A DNA stretch of 64,000 nt from positions 18,814,480 through 18,878,479 of the forward strand of contig OY759218.1 of NCBI GenBank assembly GCA_963662175.1. The letters run 5' to 3'. Below, in pieces: positions 10,320-20,251 of the stretch (the stretch's first letter is position 1; every line of letters begins with the position of its first letter). This DNA comes from Aradus depressus (taxonomy: Eukaryota; Arthropoda; Insecta; Hemiptera; Aradidae). The notes under the pieces were generated by a model that was not told the DNA's origin, did not search any database, and saw nothing but the letters and a program-made list of their open reading frames with translations. The translations under genes and the position numbers were made by a program.

Positions 10320-10640
10320 TTGACTGAAAATTAATAGATGTCTCACTCAGAAATTTGGGAACCCTCAAATACGATTTCATTTCAATTTTTCCAAATCACC
10401 CTCTTTACTTTGGCCAAATTGACTGAAAATCAATAGGTGTCGTCCTTATGGAAAATCAAGAAAATTTATTTTCATGTCCATTCTATCGGAAATTATTAAT
10501 CATCACAGACAGAAATTTTTTTAAATTTTGGGATCAGGGAGTTGGAAATCATGACATTTCGGTGAAAACTCAACATCTAATTTCTGATTAAACTTTTCTG
10601 ACTAAATTTCCCTTATACCTCGTATAACTAGAGCAAACCT
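10320..10640 (-). repeat. Rep-D, minus orientation, diverged
   Basis: CTGAAAATCAATAGGTGTCG, TTCTATCGGAAATTATTAAT, TTGGAAATCATGACATTTC and TTCCCTTATACCTCGTATAA occur in Rep-D order toward the TACTTCCCC end. Confidence 0.6.
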
Positions 10641-10779
10641 ACTAAGATTTCAAAGAGAAAAACTTGTTTAGTACTAGAAAATTAAAATTGACTAAAAACT
10701 AGTACCTTCTTCGCAAGGAAAAACCTATACGAATTCAAATAATTTATGGTTTCCAGATTTACTTTGTGAAGCTCCATTC

Positions 10780-11000
10780 TAGGAATAGATAATTAAAATA
10801 CACAATTTCTTTGTCAAACTTCACTATATATTCTCAAATACTCAACTAGTTTCGCCGTGTTAAGGCATTATCAAGAGTCACTTATAAACTGTTTATAAGT
10901 GACTCTTGATAATGCCTTAACACGGCGAAACTAGTTGAGAATTTGAGAATATATAGTGAAGTTTGACAAAGAAATCGTGTATTTTAATTATCTATTCCTA
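10780..11000. repeat. 221-bp near-perfect palindrome (foldback element)
   Basis: TAGGAATAGATAATTAAAAT at 10780 is matched by ATTTTAATTATCTATTCCTA ending at 11000. The two arms of about 110 bp agree almost base for base and meet at CTTATAAAC/TGTTTATAAG with essentially no spacer. The arms contain CTTGATAATGCC...GGCGAAAC, a member of the CTGATGA-GAAAC motif class seen in Rep-A, Rep-H and the Penelope-like tail. High arm identity implies recent origin or gene conversion. Confidence 0.9.
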
Positions 11001-11221
11001 CACGAATTCGCCAAAGTAGATAGTAGATCTTAAGCTTGATATTTCGCATTGGTTACTTCTTTTTGGTGTTTCGTGCCAACCTAGAAACCTAAGCATTCAA
11101 TTGTCTTATCCCATCTCTAGCAGCTCTATTGTGCGAGTTGTACATTTTTCTTAATTAGTGTAAGCGCCTTCAAGGAGTACGTGACACGTCACAGATTCGA
11201 AGCAGTCATTTAACAACGTCC

Positions 11222-11365
11222 TCTCTAAAGGATGGCGTTCTCAAGGTTTTGTATCTCCCAGATAAAAAAAAAAAATGGGCCTCCGCCTAGTTTGAACCCG
11301 CGATCTTGAGTATATATCTCGTGTAGACAAACACGCTACCTCCGAGCCTTCGGCGCCCTAATTAT
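11222..11365 (-). repeat. Rep-S SINE head (tRNA-like)
   Basis: TATCTCCCAGATAAAA, CCTCCGCCTAGTTTGAACCC (B box reversed) and ACGCTACCTCCGAGCCT (A-box side, degraded) followed by GGCGCCCTA match the head of the 57421 SINE. It reads on the minus strand; the body is missing. Confidence 0.65.
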
Positions 11366-11397
11366 ACACTAAATAGCTATGCTACCCGGCATACCCG

Positions 11398-11525
11398 GGA
11401 CGTTAAGCGATGGTCCCGAGCCTGAAAGGTGTCAGGTACTCGTTAAAGACCCCTACCCTAGGTGAATAAACCTGTACAGGCAAAATTTAGGACTCCCACA
11501 GTAGAGTCGGGCTCATGTCCACCAG
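11398..11525 (+). repeat. Rep-S SINE body in opposite orientation
   Basis: GACGTTAAGCGATGGTCCCG, GTACTCGTTAAAGACCCC, CCTAGGTGAATAAA and GTCGGGCTCATGTCCACCAG are the SINE body on the plus strand. Head (11222) and body therefore point in opposite directions, showing two insertions or an internal inversion. Confidence 0.7.
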
Positions 11526-12290
11526 ATGATAGTAGACGATTGTCTGAATCAAATTTTCGATGTTGATCTCAATATCTCTCAATTAAAAAAAATATATATA
11601 TATATATATTTCAACATCACATTTCCTCTTTTTGCTATCATTAATTCTCCCGAATAATATGTAGCAGGATTGATGATGATGTTTTGACATTGATAGTTAT
11701 ATGTTGGTTGTGAATAAGTGATGGGAATTGAAGGAGTCTGTCCTGGATGGGGCTTGATATCCTGAACAGATACTTCCACTCACTCCTTCCATCCATTTCC
11801 ATCACCCCCTCCCTACAATCCTCCAATTGATTACTTACCATTTTTTACTCGCATTTTCAACGAAGTCCTTTTTCCTTTAGGAATGAGGTACCATTTAATA
11901 CAATATTATTATTGATTCTCGTTCAATGTCTGCGTGTTCCTCTTCATATTCTTCAAAGGATTTTAGTAATCATTTTTGCATTATTGCTTACTTTGTGGGG
12001 TCCTCTTCTACGGTATGATGTATAAAGCCTTATGTGATCTTTCCTGGCAGAGGTTCCTCCTTCGGTCCCCGATATTTACTATTTTTGGTCAAGGCAGCTA
12101 CCTTGCACGTTCTTGAAAGGGTTGTTCAAGAAGTGAGTGATTCAAAAAGTACAATTTTTCCTCCTAGAGACTAGAGTGCTAAACTAGAGAATCTAATAGT
12201 TTCATTTCGCACCTTGGTTCATAAGCTCAACACCCATGGATAAGTGATATACGAAAAAAAATGTTTGATACATCTTGGGACAAGGATAAA
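11526..12290. other. No recognisable gene; short TA run and a Rep-A-like word
   Basis: A (TA)n run lies near 11592-11609. The segment at 12045-12062 (TTCCTGGCAGAGGTTCCTCC) matches the Rep-A 5' word. Nothing else was recognised. Confidence 0.4.
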
Positions 12291-12299
12291 AGAGATGCA

Positions 12300-12560
12300 T
12301 TAGAGAAGAGGAGAGAAAAAAAGATTCCAACATATGAGAAAGGGATCCTAAACTTCAGAAGAAGAGAACTCTTAGAGGTCCATCCAACAGGCACAACTAC
12401 ATCATAGGAGTCAAGGATAGAAGGATAGACTCTATGGTGGGTTCGAGAAGACGAGACGGCTGCTCCCGTGGTTCATGCCCGGAAGATACCCACACGAAAC
12501 TCCACATATTTGGAAGAGACATTATCACAGAAGAAGACTTCAGAAGCTCAGATCCTCATT
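12300..12560 (+). pseudogene. Decayed LINE C-terminal remnant, related to 1853-2182
   Basis: GGGATCCTAAACTTCAGAAG, AGTCAAGGATAGAAGGATAG, GAAGACGAGACGGCTGC and AGAGACATTATCACAGAAGA align with the coding words of the 1853 fragment. Indels break the frame and remove the CxxC half of the zinc site. It is a second, older copy of the same LINE family. Confidence 0.65.
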
Positions 12561-12889
12561 GTGGTCTTTGATTTGACAAGGAAACTATATCATTATGTGA
12601 ATCACCCGGCTTTGTCTTTAGTTTCCCGCGATGGATGAGGAAAAAATTCACTTATCCGGCACAGAATAGTTTTCTGTAATCTCGTGTCATTCACCAAGAA
12701 TGTGGTTTAGATTGTAACAACCAACAATTTGATGAACAGATTCTCGACCATTATAAATTACCCATACAGAGGGTTATCCCCAAGCAGTTTTTAATTCTCT
12801 AAGGGCACTTAACATAAAAATTCATTTTTGAATTTTCTCGTGACGTACAGTGTGAAAGGAATCTACATGCAAATTTTCAGAATTAGACA

Positions 12890-13264
12890 AGTGAGCATGT
12901 AGATTCGTCGCCTCCTGGCGGAAGGTAAAGAAGGCAGTTTAACGTAGTTCCGGGGATGACCTTTGGGTGCTGGTAACACGGCCCACCTGCGACCATCTTC
13001 GGCGCAACGCAGCCAAGAACATAAGTGCCTGGTCCCGAGTTCTCTCGGGAAACGCCGAAAACGTAGGTTGGGGGACCTAACCGATCGCTCCGGTGATTGG
13101 CGGGGTCCTACAACCGGCCGTAGCAGCAAATAAATTTAATTTAAAAAAACAAAACCTATAATATGACCTAAATTTCCCCCTACGCGGCGGACGGGTGTTG
13201 TTGAGCCCCCTTCAGGGACCGGTACACCCGAGGAAGAGAAAAAAAAAAAAGTGAGCATGTAGAT
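12890..13264 (+). mobile_element. 5'-truncated LINE 3' end with 15-bp target-site duplication
   Basis: AGTGAGCATGTAGAT occurs at 12890-12904 and again at 13250-13264, bracketing a GC-rich insert of about 345 bp that ends in an A-rich tail (GAAGAGAAAAAAAAAAAA). That is the signature of target-primed insertion. The insert contains GGTGCTGGTAACACGGCCC and GGGACCGGTACACCCG, apparently a LINE 3' UTR plus the last codons. No domain remains, so the clade is not assigned. The 88-codon minus frame across it is a shadow. Confidence 0.85.
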
Positions 13265-13466
13265 GACATATACAAGTAAAGAAGAGAACTAAAATAGTTG
13301 GGTCAATGAACGATCCAATCACACTCCATTCGAACATATAATTTTTTCTTGGAATCTCAACAAAGCCCCATTTTTCCATGAGGTAATGGGTTACAAATAA
13401 ACAAATATAAGTATGAAAGACTTAAAAGGGGGAATATTGTTTTTATAAGAGATGCTCATACAGAAG

Positions 13467-13497
<31 letters not shown>

Positions 13498-14163
13498 TTT
13501 TTTATAATTATGTTGATTAGATAGATAATGAAAATGGTTGACTGAGATGGAGCTTTAAGTCAAAGGAGTTAAAACTTGAATCAAGGGAGGAGGGTTGGGA
13601 TATCGACCTGGAGGGAGTGTCACTCGCAATTACCAATCCATCGCGCGACAGTAGCTAAGAAGCCGATATGAATATTCATAAAGGAGGGAGAATCCACTAT
13701 GTATGAACCCCTTCCCCGCCACCTATTGATTCTCCTTATTAGAACACATAAATTATCTCCCCTTCCAGTTTTACATACGCCTGCCTCCGGGCTTCGTCCC
13801 GTCCCGTCCTCCATTTCCTTATCCCTTAACCCCGTTAATCCTTTGTTCTTTAATCAGCCCACAGTAACTAATTTTTCCTTTTTGCTCTCCTATCCTCCGG
13901 CATCCGACTTTCTACCCACAACAAAGCCTTCAACCCCTCTCTAATATCATTCTATGATACATAAAATCTTTTAAATGAGAGACAATTTTTCCTTTGTCTC
14001 ATACAACCAAAAACCAGGGGTTAATGGCATACCAGATACCAGGCAATGCATAAAATACATTGTAATTAAAAAAGAAAACAGAAATAATTTACGTTCAGTC
14101 AAAAGCAAAGCTCTGTTGTCAATTATATGGTTGATTTGTGGTACGAAGGGTAAGGTCAAAAAG
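13265..14163. other. No gene; 26-base poly(A) at 13468-13493
   Basis: Short frames at 13620-14187 lack any family signature. The A run may be an orphan retroelement tail. Confidence 0.45.
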
Positions 14164-14665
14164 CTGAAGGACAGAATAAAGAGATAGATGGAGCCTAAAA
14201 GAGAGCTGAAGGACTTGACATGAAGAGTTTGGGCTTGGTTGCCGAAGAGACTGCGATGGCTGGGACGTCTGCAAAGGACGAAGCTAGACAGAAGACGATG
14301 AAGAAGAGAGAGAGGCCAGGATCAACAGAGCTGAAGGACAGAAAAAAGAGATAGATGGAGCCTAAAAGAGAGCTGAAGGACTTGACATGAAGAGTTTGGG
14401 CTTGGTTGCCGAAGAGACTGCGATGGCTGGGACGTCTGCAAAGGACGAAGCTGGACAGAAGACGATGAAGAAGAGAGAGAGGCCAGGATCAACAGATCTG
14501 AAGGACAGAAGAGAGAGACAGATGGAGGGCAAGGTCTAAAAGAGAGCTGAAGGACTTCACCTGAAAAGATTGGGCTTAGTGGCCAGGGGAGGCTGCGATG
14601 GCTATGACGTCTGTGAAGACAGAGCCCCAAAGGAGATATTAGGAGGACGATGAAGAAGAGAGATT
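14164..14665. repeat. Tandem repeat, three copies of about 168 bp
   Basis: CTGAAGGACAGAATAAAGAG (14164), CTGAAGGACAGAAAAAAGAG (14331) and CTGAAGGACAGAAGAGAGAG (14500) start successive units sharing GAGAGCTGAAGGACTTGACA, GGGCTTGGTTGCCGAAGAG and GACGATGAAGAAGAGAGA. The first two are almost identical; the third is diverged. The 161-codon minus frame is created by this purine-rich array. Confidence 0.85.
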
Positions 14666-15000
14666 CAGACAGAGGGCACAGAAACTGAATGATTTGTACC
14701 TGACATCTGCAGAGAAACTGATGTTGTCCAAGGCTTAGGATGCTTGTAAAGGTTTGAATGAACATTCTAGATTGAATCTTGATTATTGAGATGGATCTGT
14801 GGAACAAGGTTATCTATGGTAACGCTCCATCTACCTGCTATACCCTTCCTTATGCGATGAAATCTTAATTCCAATGGCTCTTCGCTGCAAATGGGCATTT
14901 TTCACATCATCCAATATACTGAAAATTAAGACATTCCATCAGTCTGTATTATAACGATATCTTGTAGCTGATTTTAGTGCTTTGCAAATGACTTTAGGAT

Positions 15001-15305
15001 GAAAAAAAAAATATCACGGTTTGCCGTTAAAATTGAAACAGTACGACCTTACCTAACAAAATTCCGCTGTTCACCTCGTATACTTCTCAACCCCAAAAAA
15101 AAATATCACGGTTTGCCGTTAAAAATTGAAACAGTACGACCTTACCTAACAAAATTGAAACAGTACGACCTTACCTAACAAAATTCCGCTGTTCACCTCG
15201 TATACTTCTCAACCCCAAAAAAAAATATCACGGTTTGCCGTTAAAATTGAAACAGTACGACCTTACCTAACAAAATTCCGCTGTTCACCTCGTATACTTC
15301 TCAAC
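15001..15305. repeat. Tandem repeat, three copies of about 90-120 bp
   Basis: Each unit reads ATATCACGGTTTGCCGTT, ACAGTACGACCTTACCTAAC, CCGCTGTTCACCTCGTATAC, then CTTCTCAACCC and an A run. The middle unit has an extra internal duplication of TTGAAACAGTACGACCTTAC. Copies are nearly identical, so the expansion is recent. Confidence 0.9.
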
Positions 15306-16489
15306 CCAAAATGTGGTCAAAGTATATTTAAACCACTGATTATTATAAAAAAAAGTATGTTGTACCTGATTCATTCTGTAAGAAGATGGAGGGAAACGCA
15401 GCCTATCCAACCATTCTTGTGAAGGGGAGTTACACCTCCGATGGAGAATCTTCGATGAGGCGTCCTTCGAATTGGAGAAAACCGAATTTTGAAAAAAAAG
15501 AGGTAGTAATATAGCGTTAAGGCTTCGGATAACAAAACACGCCTCTTCAATCAATCGAAATGGCGAAAAAAATAGTATATTTCCCAAACAGAAATAAATG
15601 GTGATGATTCGTGAATCCCCAAAACCACCTTAACAGAAGGGACGATCATTTCCGGTCGTGGCCGGAAGTTGGAGGAGAACGAGAAATTTTGAAATCAGAG
15701 GGAGGGAGAAGTTTTAATAATTTAAGGGGGATGTGGACGGACACCCTCCCCTGACTCGGAGAGAAAAACATTTTAGAATAAAATAAAACTCATAGGGAAA
15801 CTAAGGGGGCAAACATTAAAAATGTATCAGCAGTAAATGTCATAGGACAAAGATAATTTTTTTGTCGCGGTCCGAACACTTCCGTAATGGTCCAGATTCA
15901 GATTTTTTTTTTTACTTTTTTTTTTATCTTGGGGCGACCCTCCAAACAGTTAGGGCAGAATAGGGTCCAAGATCTACTCTAATTAATATAGGGTTCTGGA
16001 AAGACAATGAATTTATGGGCAGTATATACCAGTTTTACTCCGATAATATATTCTTATTACTTGTTGAGGGAGGAAAAAATTAAGGTTTCCCTAGAAGGTT
16101 CCACCTCCAGATAAGAAGAGACTCTTAATGATATGGCCCAAGTTTTGATTGGTTTTTTGCAGTTTTCTTGCAAAGAGCTAACGAAGATTTTTGCCGTCTT
16201 TTTTCCCCATTTGATCAAGGAAGTTTCATAACGTTTATTTTTATGTTTCTTGAGAGGCATACAAGGGAAGAAGGCACGTGCCCCCTTACCAAGAAAAATA
16301 AAGTTGTAGGTGAATCACCGCTCATTGCTACTTCCCCAGCTTGCATTATTTGTAATAAATTAATTTTCTGCTCTCTCTCCAAAACCTTCTTCTCAGGCAG
16401 TTCCGGCTGAAAATTTATGTTGTTCTTATGTGGATCTGGATTCTATGAGGAATCATCGCTTTCACTGACACTCAAACAGAAATTGTTTA
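15306..16489. other. No recognisable feature
   Basis: Frames at 15285-15587 (minus), 16057-16260 (minus) and 16168-16410 (plus) show no domain. GTAGGTGAATCACCG at 16308 is an isolated Rep-D hairpin word. Confidence 0.4.
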
Positions 16490-16590
16490 TTTAAAAAAAA
16501 CATTTATTTTCGAATTCAGGAGAGTCGGAAAACATGAATTCCGGTGAAAACTCAACATCGAATTTTTGACCAATTACATGACCATTAGGG
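16490..16590 (-). repeat. Rep-D end fragment, minus orientation
   Basis: GTCGGAAAACATGAATTCCG, GTGAAAACTCAACATCGAAT and TTTTTGACCAATTACATGAC are the TACTTCCCC-side segment of Rep-D. Confidence 0.65.
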
Positions 16591-17454
16591 ATGTAGATGT
16601 GGTTGAGTTCTCTGATGCAAGGTCTCCGTAAGTCGGAAGGTCGTAAACGTAACGCTTTCCTTCTGACCTCGAATGATATCTTGAAAAGTACTGTCCTGAA
16701 GAGAATAGGAGGAATCTGAGGCCAGTACCAGTTTAACCGCTTCTGTAACGACTTAATTGTTTCATTGCTCAGACGTATTGTTCAGAAAGATGGTCCATTG
16801 TAACAATCTAATTACAAGGATATGTCAATTTTCTATCTCCAAAGTCTTTCAACACAGTTCGGTGCAACAAGGTGGGTATCAAAGTGTTTACCAAGAATGA
16901 AATAGAATAAGATGTTATAATGGAATATCCGTTGAGGAACGGACAGGCAGACATGCAACTAATAGGAGCTGTTCGATTTGGAGTCCATCTCAAAAGAAGA
17001 ATGAGGGATATTGTTGTCAATAAATGTGTTGTTGTCAATAAGAAAAATGATGGATGTAGGAAGGGTGGGTGGTAGGATAGGGCATCCATCAGAAGCCGGT
17101 GGTGCACTGCCGCTGACGTCCCAAGACAGATTGGATGTAATTAGATAAATATAAAACTAGAGTCCTCCTTCGTCCTCCTCAATCCTCCTTCGTCCTACTC
17201 AATCCTACCCTTCAAAATAAATTGCTTCTCTATCCAAACCTTCATATTTGCCCTTTTCTAGGTTTCGAAGTATAGTACAGCTCACGGTGGATGAATATAT
17301 GTTGTGTCAGCGTAATGAGAGTAAGTAAGAAAAGCGGGTTTTGGCGAAAGACAAAAAAGCAAATGGTTAGTATTCATTTATCTGCAGGGGCAACCCTTCA
17401 TCAGCCTTAGTGCGCTACCAACCTGTCTCATTAATGGATTCACAGCGGTCCTTG
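16591..17454. other. No recognisable gene
   Basis: 16618-16690 shares words (GTCGGAAGGTCGTAAACG) with 26810-26980, a diffuse dispersed repeat. CCTCCTTCGTCCT is tandemly repeated near 17164-17205. Confidence 0.35.
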
Positions 17455-17561
17455 CGTAATCGGTCAGAAATTCATTGCGGAGTTTGTGCGACCTCCCGAT
17501 TCCAAAAATGGAAAAAAAATCCGTTTGTGTATGTGTGAACACGATAACTGCCTATCTATAT
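17455..17561 (+). repeat. Rep-D fragment, plus orientation, adjoining a solo LTR
   Basis: GGTCAGAAATTCATTGCGG, CGACCTCCCGATTCCAAAAA and GTGAACACGATAACTGCC are Rep-D. The repeat stops beside the solo LTR at 17566. Confidence 0.65.
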
Positions 17562-17565
17562 ATAT

Positions 17566-18455
17566 TGTAATGATCCACATTACACTATAAAATAAAAAAA
17601 GAAAGAAATGAAATGACCAATGGTTCACTGTATCTAGCAAGTAGGAGGTTATGTTATGTTATCAACCTCGATACTGCGAAATGGTCGATTCTTGTTTAAA
17701 ATTAAACCATATTATTTGATGATTGTTAAAATTGTATATAAATGTAATTGTAAATCATAATTATATTAGAAAATAAGAAATAAAATAAAAAATAAAACTA
17801 ATTTAAAAAAAAAAAAAAAAAGAAACATCTGTTTTGCCTTTTGAGGCCGTGCCAATTTTTAGCCAATGAAAAATGGGAATGCAGTAAAAAGGTGGAGAAT
17901 TGGGTCCCAAGAGAAAAACGTGTGTCGTTCTTGTGAGGTCGGTGTGCAGGGTGGTGTGTGCTAGAGGGTCAGTAGTGAGATGTAAGAAAATATCTGTGAA
18001 GTTCAATGAGTACTTTTTTTGTCTTAGGACACCTGACACCTAGTCAGAACAAGTTAATGGTCAACATCATCATGAAGAACCAGTAATGGAGGCACCAAAA
18101 CGTAGATTGACCAGAGATCATAAATGGCCATTTGTTCAGAAACCACGAGTTACAAGAAAATATGAGAAGTGAAGAAGTATGAACTCGCATCGAAGTCATG
18201 CCATCATATCACCAGTATCATACGAAGTCCTCATCATCAGCACCAATTCAGCATGAAGATCTATATTTATTATGGTAATTTATGTGTGTTAATGTTACTA
18301 ACCCTTCAAATTTTGTTTTAAATAAAAAAAAAATAATAATTTTTAAATAAAAATATATCAGTCAAAGAAATTAAAAATGTACGTGTTATCTTTCACTTAG
18401 TTTAGTACCAATTTTAATTATATTTTATTAAAAATTTAAGATAAGCACCGTTATA
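17566..18455 (+). mobile_element. Solo LTR related to the 48242 element
   Basis: Starts TGTAATGATCCACATTACAC and ends ACCGTTATA, close to the TGTAATG...GCGTTACA ends of the LTRs at 48242 and 52044, with similar length (about 890 vs 909 bp). Both flanks are ATAT (17562-17565 and 18456-18459), the same duplication as the full element. Interior similarity is modest: corresponding minus-strand frames share an RQ...H.. and a HW..I.TA.S pattern. It is the expected product of LTR-LTR recombination of an older relative. The 78-codon minus frame is a shadow. Confidence 0.75.
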
Positions 18456-18459
18456 ATAT

Positions 18460-18822
18460 ATTGATAGTCGTCGCGATCGGATTTTCGCTATGAGAATGGT
18501 CAAGACGTATTCATGGGAACTCGAAACGTAAAAATCCGTTTAAAACTCGATCTCAGATTTTCCCACGATTACAACGCTTTCTTACACTATCATCAGGTTT
18601 ATTATATAAGAAAGTAAAAATTATATTTATAAATAAAGTATACTATATTTCATTTAATTCAATAGCTTATTGTTGTTTTTCTGTACCCACAAAAGTAATA
18701 TTTCTCCTACGCTACTGCTCGGACAACAACTTTTGAACCTGTTTATTTGAAGTTAAATTAACTTAAAAAATAAAACGACTTATATGCAAAGCAGTGCTGA
18801 AACCGATAATGTACAATAGCCA
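18460..18822. other. AT-rich, with a reversed CTGATGATAG word
   Basis: CTATCATCAGGTTTATTATA at 18587 is, on the minus strand, CCTGATGATAG. GTTTC-type partners are not convincingly placed. No gene. Confidence 0.4.
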
Positions 18823-19060
18823 ATGCTCCTTAATGTGTTTCCAACAAGATCCTCCATACTGACCTCAGCATTCCCCTCGTTACCGAAGAAGCTAAATCTA
18901 GGCACAAAAAATCCTGTTACACACCCCAACGATGTATTTAAGCGCCAACGGCCTAGAGACCTCCTTAGTAGCAGCAGTGACAGTGAATTTTGTATAAAAG
19001 AAAAATATGGCTTTGTCGAGATGGGTAGAAATCACCCAGTGGTGACACTCTTTAAGCAAT
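18823..19060 (+). repeat. Dispersed coding-like segment, also at 3545-3715
   Basis: The 100-codon frame from 18823 gives KRQRPRDLLSSSSDSEF and EMGRNHPVVTLF and then runs into AT-rich DNA. The DNA from about 18925 to 19050 recurs diverged at 3545-3715. It may be a fragment of a transposon ORF, but I recognise no family. Confidence 0.4.
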
Positions 19061-19106
19061 TTTTTTTGTTGTATATATTACACCTACTTGTAAACTTAAA
19101 AACTGT

Positions 19107-19172
19107 ATATATATTTGAGTTTTGAATCTATATATTTGAGTTTTGAACTTTTATATATTTGAGTTTTGAACC
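19107..19172. repeat. Tandem repeat of a 22-bp unit, three copies
   Basis: ATATTTGAGTTTTGAA recurs at about 22-base spacing before a TTTTTACTTG junction. A related single word appears near 19990 beside the next foldback element. Confidence 0.7.
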
Positions 19173-19179
19173 TTTTTAC

Positions 19180-19960
19180 TTGAAAAAATAAAGAAAACCT
19201 ATGTTTTTAAAATATGTGAAATAGATTTAACAAAATATATATAATATATGTGAGTACTTTCGGTGATGCTACCATCTTCAGCCACGACTTAGCAAATATT
19301 CAGTATTTATCTTATGACTCAAGATGGTAGCAATACCAAAAGTACTTCCATATTATATATATATGTATACATTTTATTCTCACTGTTCAAAAAGAATAAA
19401 ATAACCACAATAAAAAAAATCGTGTTTCATATCCAAAAAACGATATTTGATACAAAGCTTTCATTTTTCTTTTTTGGGCAGAGTTCCTCCACACTAATTG
19501 ATTAATCTATTTTATTTCTTCATATATTATTATGGTTACATTGTTTTTTTTTTTTGTTCTATATCGCACATTGGGACCTGATGATGGGACGTAAGAACGT
19601 CCCGAAACATCGTTAAGATAAAGACACTTCCGAAGAGTTTTTTTGAAAAATAGTTATCTTAATTTTTATTAAATTGAAAAATGTCTCTACTTATTATTAA
19701 CGTATCTTGTATTAATTTTTTTATATACTCATATATTTTTAAGTATTTATTTGTTCAGTTTTTATTAATTTCATTTTACTTTTTTTAATAGTTTTGTTAT
19801 TACTACTAATCATAGGTGTGTTAGACTGAAGTAGTTATAAATCTTATTGTATAAATTCTTTTGACGTAGCCTATTACCATGTATTGGTTTAATGGAAATA
19901 AATTTATTAATATTATATTTTGTAAAATAGACAATATTTTAAAAAATTCTCTGCAGAAAA
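19180..19960. mobile_element. Rep-H foldback element split by a Rep-A insertion
   Basis: The left arm has GAGTACTTTCGGTGATGCT and ACCATCTTCAGCCACGACTT. The right arm has CAAGATGGTAGCAATACC and AAAAGTACTTCCATATTA, then breaks at about 19366 and resumes near 19912 with TTTTGTAAAATAGACAATAT. The missing middle of the right arm is exactly where a Rep-A copy lies, so Rep-A entered after the foldback element was in place. Confidence 0.7.
19366..19911 (+). mobile_element. Rep-A copy with intact CTGATGA-hairpin-GAAAC core
   Basis: This is a reference copy for Rep-A. 5' words are CGATATTTGATACAAAGC and GGGCAGAGTTCCTCCAC. The core is CTGATGA (19578-19584), a 7-bp stem GGGACGT/ACGTCCC with an AAGA loop (19586-19603) and GAAAC (19604-19608). 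Then come GACACTTCCGAAGAG and a 3' end GGTTTAATGGAAATAAATTT. No ORF is present. The repeated 3' end with an AT-rich tail suggests a retroelement derivative, possibly Penelope-related. That classification is inferred. Confidence 0.7.
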
Positions 19961-20013
19961 TTTGAATTAGTTAATTATCACTCACTATATATTTAAGTTT
20001 TGAACCCATATAC

Positions 20014-20251
20014 TTGAACTTGAAAGAAATAAAACTTGTTTATTTATGATATTGTCTAATTTCACTAACTATATATACATGGGAGTACTTTCGGTATTTC
20101 TACCATCCTCAGCCAAAAGCATAAGAGATAAGACTTATCTCTTATGCTTTTGGCTGAGGATGGTAGAAATACCGAAAGTACTTCCATGTATATATAATTA
20201 GTGAAATTAGACAATATCATAAATAAACAAGTTTTATTTCTTTCAAGTTCA
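20014..20251. repeat. 238-bp near-perfect palindrome, Rep-H family
   Basis: TGAACTTGAAAGAAATAAAA at 20014 is answered by TTTTATTTCTTTCAAGTTCA ending at 20251. The arms meet at GAGATAAGAC/TTATCTC with no real spacer. Each arm carries CTGAGGATGGTAGAAATACC followed by GAAAG: plus strand at 20154-20177, minus strand at 20089-20112. RNA from it would fold into one long hairpin. Confidence 0.9.

Noticed and set aside
14322..14807. 161-codon serine/leucine-rich minus frame
   Set aside because: It arises from the purine-rich 168-bp tandem array on the opposite strand.
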